Below, one piece after another: positions 50,384-58,796 of a stretch of 64,000 nucleotides of DNA. Made by a program: the position numbers and the translations under genes. The DNA comes from Volvariella volvacea V23. Its lineage: Eukaryota; Basidiomycota; Agaricomycetes; Agaricales; Pluteaceae. The stretch is from NCBI GenBank assembly GCA_000349905.1, contig KB722762.1, forward strand, positions 196,225 to 260,224, written 5' to 3'. The notes below the pieces were generated by a model. It worked only from the letters and a program-made list of their open reading frames with translations. It made no database searches and was not told the origin of the DNA. The number at the start of each line of letters is the position of its first letter. Positions within the stretch are counted from its first letter, which is position 1.

Positions 50384-51915
50384 ATGGTTTCAATGCGCGC
50401 TGCTTTCGTGACCCTCGCCATCACCCTCGCTGCTACCGCTCGTCCTCTCATCCAAGCAAAGCGGCAAGACGCTGGCGCAGCCGGTGGAGATCCACAAACA
50501 TCCCTCAGTACGTCCATTCATCGATCTAATCCTTTCAATCGCTAAAGCACTTGTACCTATTTAGCGCTCGATCCTGCTGTTATCGCAACCGGCTTCGCCA
50601 ACGATGGTCAAGCCCAGCCCTCTGCCGGGCAGGTCGCCTCTCTAACGTCGACGAACAACTTTATCAACTTCTGTCTTACTGTCCCCGATCTCCCAATCAC
50701 TAATGGTCAGCAGATCCGTGCAGGATCCTGCAACCCCGCTCCCATGGGTGTCATCCCCGCCACGACTGCTATGCCCTCATCCAAATTCGTATTCCCCACT
50801 AATGGTGCAACAATCGAAGCCAACACTCCCTTTACCATTGAAATGGCCATAAACAACTTGGAAACAGGTAATTTCGTCAACGCGCAGCAGAATTACTTCT
50901 CTGCACCACAACAAATCAACGGACAGGGGATCATCAGGGGTCACTCACACGTTGTCGTTGAGCAACTTGAATCTTTCCAGCAAACTACCCCTACGGATCC
51001 CAATGTCTTCGCCTTCTTTAAAGGGCTTAATGGCGCTGCTGCCAACGGCATCCTTTCTGCCAGCGTTGACAGAGGCCTCGAACCTGGTTTCTATAAGCTA
51101 TCCTCCATTAATACTGCCTCCAATCACCAACCTGTCCTCGTCCCTATCGCACAACACGGTTCCCTTGATGACGCTGTCTACGTGAGTGTCATACTAATGC
51201 CTACGTGCGCTTTGTACTGATAATTTGATCGTCATAGTTCGAGGTGTTGGCACCTGGTGCGACCCCAGACCCAACATTCGCTCCTGAAGACCCCAATGCC
51301 GGTGCTCAGGACCCCAACGCAGGTGCTCAAGATCCTAACGCTGGTGCTGAAGACCCTAACGCAGGTGGTGACACCGGCGCCGATCCCAATGCCCCAGATG
51401 CCGGTGCTGATACTGGTGCTGACGCGGGTGCAGAGGATCCTAATGCAGGCGCCGAGGACCCCAATGCTGGTGCTGATGCCGGTGACGATACTGGTGCTGA
51501 TGCTGGCGCGGACGCACCCGATGCTGGCGCAGACACTGGTGCTGACGTTGGTCAAGATGATGGTGCAGATGCTGGTGACGATACCGGCGCTGATGATGGT
51601 GCCAACGTTGATACCCCCGATGTCGGCGGTGTCGTCGTTGCTCCTCCTGCCGCTGGTGGTAATAACAACAACAACGGCGGCGGCAACAATGGCAATAACA
51701 ATGGCAATAACAGAAACAAGCCCGATAACAGGTTTGGTAACAACAGAAACAACAACTTTGGCTTTGGCAACAACAACAGATTCGGAAACAACAGGGGGAA
51801 CAACCGATTCAACAATGGCTTCAACCGTGGTCGTCCCAATAACTTCCGAGGCAACAATGGTCGTGGTGGATCCAGTCGTGGACCTGTACGAAATAACGGT
51901 GGACGCAGATTCTGA
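50384..51915 (+). CDS. Secreted protein B: conserved core with acidic Asp/Ala repeat and RG-rich tail
   Basis: Second paralogue. Exons 50384-50507, 50565-51181 and 51238-51915 give 472 residues. A signal peptide (MVSMRAAFVTLAITLAATA) is followed by a Kex2-like AKRQD site and the shared DPQTSL linker. The core is one 617-nt exon starting LDPAVIATGFANDGQ and ending GSLDDAVY. It has the same fixed motifs as A and C (NNFINFC, GSCNPAPMGVIP, GHSHVVVEQL, FAFFKGLNGAA, NHQPVLVPIAQHG). After FEVLAPG comes an acidic repeat of about 110 residues built from DPNAGA/DAGADTGA units. It then passes to poly-Asn/Gly and a basic Asn/Arg/Gly/Phe tail ending NNGGRRF. The opposed charges of the two halves are striking. 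It is probably an extracellular or wall-associated structural protein; the molecular function of the core is unknown. Confidence 0.87.
51284..51620. repeat. Imperfect minisatellite coding for DPNAGA/DAGADTGA units
   Basis: Short in-frame repeats of 18-24 bases such as GACCCCAACGCAGGTGCTCA recur through the last exon of gene B. They encode alternating EDPNAGA and DTGADAGA units. Units differ mostly at third codon positions, so the peptide is conserved better than the DNA. Confidence 0.85.
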
Positions 51916-54164
51916 GTATGAAGCGTATGGATCAGCTTCATCAGTGTACTAGTAGTGGCCACGCAATGTTCTACCTAGAGTGTATTGGGCATAATATTCA
52001 TCAACGCTTTTCTTTCCCATTCGTCTGGATTTACATACCTGTCTGCATACCATTGTATCAAGGGACCTAGTCATGCATTAGGCGTTTGCCATGACTGCTC
52101 ATGGTATAAGGGCGCAGAGACTTGGATATTGGCCTAATTGCGTTCGTTTCAGGTTGCACTGTTCTCGTGAAATGAGCACAGGAAGCGCAGCAGTGTGCTT
52201 CGGAGCCGTGACATTCACAGTAATCCTATGGGTGGTGAATACCTCGAATTTGTGTACATCCAACTACCTGTCGAGATCAAGCTGGTTCTGATTAGGGAGT
52301 GAAACAGCAAGGTCTTGACAGCATCCTCAAACTCGCCTCCACCGAAATTGAGGCTGAGTAGTGAAAATAAGGTACGTGATCCATTTGCAAACACATTCGA
52401 TTCCTTCTTGTATCCAAAATTAGAAGTACCAGATGGGCGTCCTCGTCTCCCGCCAATCCTTAAACGTACCTTCGTTAGAATAATATGTTTGAACGGGACG
52501 TCCACAATCCGAGGTGAGCACGTTAGGAAATGAACAACGTGCACCAGAAGAGTTCATCGGCAACCAGGCATCGTGAGTACAGTCCAGGATATCGGAGGGT
52601 TGAACACTACTCGTCCCTCGAGTATCGTAAAAGCGCCCTGATCCGTAAATCCATATGCACTGCTGTTACATAAAGGCAGTGTGGTTGGCGACTTATCGGT
52701 CGTACAGCATCGCAAGAGTAGACAAGGTGCAGCGATTTGCCTTGAAGATGCTCCTCGCGGGTATCATGCAAAGAGAACTGCAATTCGCAATTCTCTTTGT
52801 ATGATGCTATTGCCTGAGGAGTGGCCATTCCTGCACCAACTCTCCTGCCGTATGCTTCAGTCCTATCAATATATGGAGATATTTTCTTTGCAAAGAAGTT
52901 TGATGAGCGCTCAGAAGGCAAAAGTTTTCTAGAAAAATATTGACAGGAGGGGGATTGTAGGAAGTGAGGTGGGTGTCCTTGCGGTTGAGTTTGGCACCTA
53001 CTACAATTCGTAGAATGGGGTTAATCGATCCCGTCGCCGATATCGCTGACCCAGCCACTGGGTGAAATGGAAGTTCTATTTCTCCCACGTACCTGTACCC
53101 GCTGTCCTTAATGTATGGTGAGATCCACCATACCATGGTCGTGAAATGGCCCAGAGTCAGCACTGGGATCAAGTCCCTAGACGCGCTGAGGGTTCACCGA
53201 CTTCACCGACTGTCTGATGTCTCCTGTCAAACACCTTCCCGGACATACAGCGACTGCGTAAATTGCCTTGAGGCATCATTGCTTCCGAGTTCCTTGATAC
53301 TGTACAGTACGGTGGTGGATTGTCCTGTAGAGCAGACATGGTTTGCCTACAGAGCGCCTCAACAAAGATAGAGCCCTCAGCGCTCAGTCTGACAGGACCA
53401 AGAAGGGCGATTCAACTCACCCTAACGTTCTCAGGACCCTGTCTGAAGATAATATAATGCCTCAGGCCAAGGATGGGGTAGGGTGCCAAGCATAATTGAC
53501 ACAGCCACTGATGCTAACTTTGATCGTCGTGATCGGCTGCAAGGCCAAACTTGACAATTTACAACCACCCTCATCAGCCGCGCCCAAGCCGAAACTGGCA
53601 GCATAGCTTTCTGTCAATTGGCAACTACCAGTTGCAACCCAGGAGAGCAGGGCGAGATATCTCGAAGCGTGCTGATATCTGTCGCCATGATATTGCAGAG
53701 CAATTCATCAATGATGATGTAACCTTTGCGTGCAACACAGACCACGAAGACCAAGGACCATACGCCCCCGGAGATGCAGAAGTCATCTCTCGGCGAAAAA
53801 GGTAGACCCGAAACGATATCCACCCTAGCGGCCATCAGTGTGGAAGGGGCTGAGGACCAAATATCCAATCGGTGGCTGCTCCCCGGGACAAGTGGGAGAA
53901 GATAAAAGGCCCCATTGTCTTTTGCTTTGGTCCCCCGGGCTTCCCAACAGTCTTCTCCCAACCCGCCTTTTCTTTTCGTTCTTGGGTAACGATCCGGTAT
54001 CGTTTACCTTTCTCTTCTTCCACTTCACCTGTCTTTATTCCTCCCTTACTCAACCCTACTATCCATTGACTTGGGCCTGGCGTCCTTGACTCTCTGACTA
54101 TTCACATTTAAATTCCCTGTACACACACCTTCTTTTTTGACGAGCTCGTCTGTATCTATTCATC
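51916..54164. other. 2.2 kb region between paralogues B and C, possible coding remnants
   Basis: No complete gene is recognised. On the - strand two stretches have protein-like composition: about 52540-52250 (KHIILTKVRLRIGGRRGRPS) and about 53150-52940 (ISPYIKDSGYRYVGEIELPF). They could be exons of a decayed gene, but I find no family or full exon chain. An imperfect palindrome lies at 52761-52807. About 54000-54160 is pyrimidine-rich and is the likely promoter/5' UTR of gene C. Confidence 0.4.
52761..52807. repeat. Imperfect palindrome (hairpin-forming)
   Basis: GTATCATGCAAAGAGAA and its near reverse complement TTCTCTTTGTATGATGC flank a short centre. Arms are about 21-23 bases with few mismatches, mostly G-T wobble type. 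No associated gene or tRNA is seen. It could be a footprint of a small inverted-repeat element. Confidence 0.6.
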
Positions 54165-55712
54165 ATGCGCGCATTCGTTTCGCTCGCCCTCGCCCTCGCG
54201 GTCTCTGCACGCCCCATGTTCATGCGCCGCCAGAACGATGTTGCTCTCCAGAACGGTCTAGATGCCATTGCTGAAAAGTGAGTTCCAAACTCAGTTCTGT
54301 ACAGCTGTATCTTGGGTATTGATCCCCACTTTCTCCGCCCTTGTGACATCTAGCAATCGATTCAGAACCCTCACTCCGGATTCCGCTTGTCAACTGGGAG
54401 ACATTGCATGTGTCGATGATAAATTCGCACAGTGCGTCGGTGGACGATTCGTCATTCAAGCTTGTGCCCCCACAACAATGTACGCCTTTTCTTCGTCGCG
54501 GCGCACGCCCGACAAAAATCACACCGGAACCGATGACTGATCTTTCCGCTCCGTTTATCAGCTGTGCCGCCCTCCCGTTGGATAACTCACGTGGCACAAT
54601 CGTGACATGCACTACACCGGAAGACCTTGAGAGAAGAATCGCTGCGGTAAGTTTCCGTTTGGGTGGTTGCTAGGGAGGAGTGATCTGACGAGACTTTACT
54701 ACCTGGAACGAAACAGACCGGAGCCAACGATGCTGGTGCTGGTGCTCCACCCCCACCCCCACCTCCAGTAAGTCGCCTGTATCGAAGCGATTCCACATGG
54801 TATTCACACATGCGCTTTGCTTGTACAGGGCAACAACAACGGCGACGGTACTGCTCCTGGAAATGATAATGGAAATAATAACGATAACAACAACGACAAC
54901 GGAAACGACGGTGGTAACAACAATGAAGACCCACAGACGTCACTGAGTGAGTCAACCGCTCTTTGAGGGAAGGCCCTTAATTAACCAGCCCAACCAGCCC
55001 TCGATCCTGCCGTGATCGCTCAAGGATTCGCCAACGACGGCCAAGACCAACCGTCTGCAGGCCAAGTCGCCTCGCTCACCTCAGTCAACAACTTCATCAA
55101 CTTCTGTCTCACCGTTCCCGACCTGCCCATCACCAACGGCCAACAAATCCGCGCTGGCTCATGCAACCCCGCACCGATGGGTGTCATGCCGAGCACGGAC
55201 AACATGCCCTCCTCCAAGTTCGTCTTCCCCCCGAACGGCGCGGTCATCGAGCCCGACACGCCCTTCACGATTGAGATGGCGATCCGCAACCTCGAGACCG
55301 GAAACTTTGTCAACGCACAGCAGAACTACTTCGCCGCGCCCCAGCAGCTCAATGACCAGGGCATCATCAGGGGACACTCGCACGTCGTGATCGAGTTGAT
55401 GTCCTCGCTCGACCAGACCGAGCCCACGGACCCCAACGTGTTTGCGTTCTTCAAGGGCTTGAACGGTGCCGCTCAGAACGGCATTTTGACTGCCACTGTC
55501 GACAGGGGATTGCCAGCTGGCGTTTACAGGTTGGCTTCTATCAACGCGGCTGCTAACCACCAGCCCGTGCTTGTGCCCATTGCTCAACACGGTTCACTCG
55601 ATGATATGGTCTACGTGAGTATTTTCTCGTGCTCTTTTTCGTGTGGAAGGGATCTGAACGGTTCTTTTCACAGTTCACAGTTGCCGCTGGTGGTGCCGCT
55701 GCACGCAAGTGA
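54165..55712 (+). CDS. Secreted protein C: CBM19-like module fused to the conserved core
   Basis: Third paralogue. Seven exons (54165-54277, 54354-54479, 54562-54646, 54717-54767, 54829-54946, 54998-55614, 55674-55712) join in phase to 382 residues. A signal peptide (MRAFVSLALALAVSA) is followed by a dibasic MRRQN site. Next is a six-cysteine module: CQLGDIACVDDKFAQCVGGR, then FVIQACAPTTICAALPL and GTIVTCTTPEDLERRIAA. It has the spacing and FAQCVGG..CAALPL pattern of CBM19 chitin-binding modules of fungal chitinases. A poly-Pro and Asn/Asp/Gly-rich linker leads to DPQTSL and the 617-nt core exon (LDPAVIAQGFANDGQ to SLDDMVY). There is almost no tail after FTVAAGG. The core exon is more GC-rich than that of A or B. 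The CBM19 call suggests cell-wall chitin binding by this copy. Confidence 0.87.
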
Positions 55713-55971
55713 GAACACTCACTGCGTTGTATTTGCGTGTTATTATTACCATTGTATTTAGACCACGATAGGATGTGTGTCTGTAATAGTCAGAGTAATC
55801 AATGGAATGTCGGATGAGTGAAAACTATATATCATGGGTGCCTCTCAACATCGAAACTGTCATCGCGAAGACTGAATAAGAGTGGCGTTGCAAGAAACAT
55901 ATGTCCAAGTTGTATGCGTTACATGGAAGCAGTAGTGTTGTACAGTGACCAATCTATTTTGCTTCTATTCT

Positions 55972-56938
55972 TCAGAGTTTGCCGGTGTCAGCATCCTCGA
56001 GTGGCGGTGGGCCATCATCGCCGTCATCGTCATCGTCGATATCGTCAGCACCAGATCCCGAAGCCTTGCTTGCAGCGTCCTTGGCGCGGATTTCATCCAT
56101 CATCTAGGGAGAAGAAGGCGTATCAGATGAAAGCAGAGGGCGTGTAGGTAATGTGCACGACTTACCCTATCGAAATCGGCAGAGCCACCACCAGGTCCGC
56201 CAGGGAAGCCACCCATGCCAGGCATGCCGCCCATACCAGGCATACCGCCCATACTGCCGAAGTCGTCACCAAACTCGTCATCCCACTCCGGCTTGGCAGA
56301 GCCATCTTGCTCATCTTCATCGACCCATCTGTCGAAATCGGTCTTGATGAAGGCGTGCTTGACCTTGTCTTTTGTCAGGCGGGGCCAGTACTCTTGTTTC
56401 TTTTCCTTTTTGCGGAGGAGGACGTTGAGGGCTCGGGAGGTGAGGCGTTTGGTTGATTTCTGTGCGGGGTGGAGGAGTATCTGATTAGGTGGTGCTGAGA
56501 CCGGGCGGGTGAGTGGCGGGGGATTACCTCTGTATCGACTTCTTCATACAGATCAAGAGAGAACTCGTAGTTCTTCTCTTCGATGTTTTTGGAGGAGCTG
56601 TTACATCCAGCGGCGGGGAGGCCATCGATTAGCGCCTGAACGCGTCCACAGTTTTTCGGCGTGGCGCCTGTACTCACTCTCCGGCTCTGGCCTTGAAGGT
56701 GATCTTGGTGGGAGTGAGCTCGTATGATAGCGATTTCTCCTGGATATCAGGAAGGTTGACTATGAGGTAGATGACGTTCTACACATCGCGTGTGCCAAGG
56801 GCGTAGGAGTTGAACGCGTCAACAAATGCTGTTATCAGCATCGCGTGCTTGGATCGTCAGGATTTTATTGCTACCGACCTTTGCCTCATCGGTCTCAGAG
56901 CTGCGCTGAGCCCATCGAATTTCTGGGTGAAGAGACAT
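55972..56938 (-). CDS. SBA1: p23/Sba1 Hsp90 co-chaperone
   Basis: p23 binds ATP-bound closed Hsp90 and slows ATP hydrolysis during client maturation. Exons on the - strand start at ATG 56938 (MSLHPEIRWAQRSSETDEAK, to 56879). After a 100-bp intron the next begins at 56778 with NVIYLIVNLPDIQEKSLSYE. Later exons carry the CS-domain strands (LTPTKITFKARAG, KNIEEKNYEFSLDLYEEVD) and the p23 signature WPRLTKDKVKHAFIKTDFDR with WVDEDEQD. A Gly/Met/Pro-rich segment with MGGMPGMGG repeats precedes the acidic tail (DDIDDDDGDDG), which ends DADTGKL. All features and the order are normal for fungal Sba1. Confidence 0.95.
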
Positions 56939-57515
56939 GGTGGATAATGGCCAAGTTGATGAAGAGGGTGGTGATGGCGCTGAGTTTCGCGCTGCTTTAA
57001 TCGGGTCTGGGATGCTAGAATGCTCCAGAAATTTCCGCCAATAAGGAAATTCCTGGCAGAATTCTGTGGGTGTGTTGATGTAAATGCGAGTTTGGGTGCA
57101 AAAACGGCGCGGCATTTTGGCCAGTTCAGGAGAGAAACTCAGGCGCGCATTCTCCAGTGTCTCGCTCTGTGCAGGCTGCTGAGCGTTCGCTGCACCAGCC
57201 CATCGCCCAGCCTCTGCACGGTTTCTCAGCCACGGGGATAGTGGCCACGTGACAGCACGGGAAAGTGGTGTGTTTGTCCGGGCTTGGCCCAACTCGTCCC
57301 GTTGCGTAAATGATGAGGGATGCGCGTTACAGCTCGTTAGTAAAGCCCAAGTCAGACGTCCATTAATCTTATGTGGTCAGTAGTCATGAGCTCTTTCTGT
57401 CATTCCATCTGATTGTCCTCAAGGTGCACTCGCTGGTACCTTCCCCTGCTGCTCCTGCCTATACCCACCGCTCCACCCTACTTCCTCTTGCTCTTCTTGT
57501 TCTCGCTGACCCTAC
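56939..57515. other. Divergent intergenic region upstream of SBA1
   Basis: 577 bp lie between the SBA1 start (-) and the next + gene. It should contain the SBA1 promoter. Short C-rich frames are present, but no gene or clear heat-shock element is identified by eye. Confidence 0.5.
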
Positions 57516-58238
57516 ATGCGAAGCCATGGTGAGTGGGAAGCAGTTGGACAAAAACACCGGTTGATTTCCCTCAGTTTCTACTGCATCGTTCTGCTTTCGA
57601 CACTCTTCGTCTCGTCGTGTTACTGGCAGCCATTCCCGCTCGATAGTCCTCTAACCGTGCCATGGGCCGACAACGTCACTACTTTCGCCGAGGCACTAAA
57701 CTCGACGATAACACACAACTACACACAGCCCCTCCCGACCGTGATGAAAGCAGCCGACCGATGTTGGTGCGATCTGTCGACCGGAGATTTCTTTGAGCCC
57801 TTCAACGTCTCGCGTTGGGAGCAAGTCAGCGTCGAACGACTCAAGGACGACCTGGAGCGGCAGCACAAGCTGGCTTTGGCAAAGGAGGAGGCCCAAGCTA
57901 CCCAAATGGAGACAACAGCCTCTGGGAACGAGACGACAACGCTGTCGTCCGACACCTCTGATGAATCCTTGGATACTCACGCGTCATCCCCAAATACACA
58001 TGAGAAGCCAACAAGCTTGGCGTCAAGACTCTGGATGTTTATCGAGAACCGATATTATCGGCATATTCAGTCCTCTGTCGTGCCCACACCTGTACCTACT
58101 CCCCCTCCACCAGCCGAGGACCAAGATGCTACCGCCGTTCCACCGCCGCCTACACAACCGCTGCCACTTTTCCGCAAGGAGTATGACCTGAGACCATATG
58201 GAGTAGGGCTCACCATTGACTTTGGGTGGTCACGGTGA
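57516..58238 (+). CDS. Small signal-anchored protein, function unknown
   Basis: This is a single-exon frame of 240 codons starting at ATG 57516. An N-terminal hydrophobic segment (LISLSFYCIVLLSTLFVSSC) would act as signal anchor or signal peptide. It is followed by NNxS/T sites (NVTTF, NSTITHNYT), a CWCDLSTGDFFEPFNVSRWE motif, a charged helix (LKDDLERQHKLALAKEE), a Ser/Thr/Pro-rich linker with poly-Pro, and a conserved-looking end (YDLRPYGVGLTIDFGWSR). N-glycosylation sites support passage through the ER. I do not recognise the family. A GTGAGT near 57528 could be a donor, but the splice it suggests breaks the frame. Confidence 0.65.
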   Translation: MRSHGEWEAVGQKHRLISLSFYCIVLLSTLFVSSCYWQPFPLDSPLTVPWADNVTTFAEALNSTITHNYTQPLPTVMKAADRCWCDLSTGDFFEPFNVSRWEQVSVERLKDDLERQHKLALAKEEAQATQMETTASGNETTTLSSDTSDESLDTHASSPNTHEKPTSLASRLWMFIENRYYRHIQSSVVPTPVPTPPPPAEDQDATAVPPPPTQPLPLFRKEYDLRPYGVGLTIDFGWSR

Positions 58239-58796
58239 TACGGTGGGTCTTGGTGAGGACTGAGGGTTATGCTGCATTTGGATTTCCTCATACTGTCATA
58301 CATCATCTGCGATTCCTTTGCATCGTCATTTGCTGTCAACTCATCTATTGACTTGTACCACTATATACGGATCTCACCACAGCATTTACTTCACAAATGC
58401 CATGCACCCGTGAGCCCAAACGTGTGTCGCCACAGCCTGTCAGCGGCAGCACTTGGAGGTCTGGCGTGTGCCCAGTTTTTGTGGTCCCGAATCGTGTGAA
58501 TGTTATACCCAATAAAGAAAATGAACCGAAAACGCTCATCCGAGTCTGCAAAAGTTGCCGAGTTGGGCCTTTGCACGGACTGCCTGCCTGTCTGCCGTTT
58601 GTGCCATTGCGTCTGTGTGGTGGCTCAGAGCCTTTGCCACCTTGCTTCATCCTTGCCTCGCGTCTTTCCTCTCCCTGAGCCCACTCGGCGATTGCTAAAC
58701 GAGTGTCAAGCAGCACATCTGTCACGGCGTTTGGACTTGCCATCACGAATCAATTCGTTCGAAATTGGGGAGCATCCCGGACACACGACGAGTTAA
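58239..58796. other. Upstream region of MDV1 containing a 93-codon upstream frame
   Basis: 558 bp precede the MDV1 ATG. A + strand frame from ATG 58518 (MNRKRSSESAKVAE, then a Cys-rich stretch) runs to a TAA at 58794-58796 that directly abuts the MDV1 ATG at 58797. If transcribed with MDV1 it would be a long upstream open reading frame. It may also be chance. Confidence 0.35.

Noticed and set aside
43612..55712. Interpretation of the A/B/C region as a secondary metabolite or defence gene cluster
   Set aside because: There is no synthase, transporter, regulator or nuclease-toxin pairing. The HNH and HAD genes show no structural link to the secreted paralogues beyond position.
57528..57575. 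Intron with GTGAGT donor and CCCTCAG acceptor at the start of the gene at 57516
   Set aside because: Removing it shifts the frame out of the long coding sequence, while the unspliced frame is open with an ATG.
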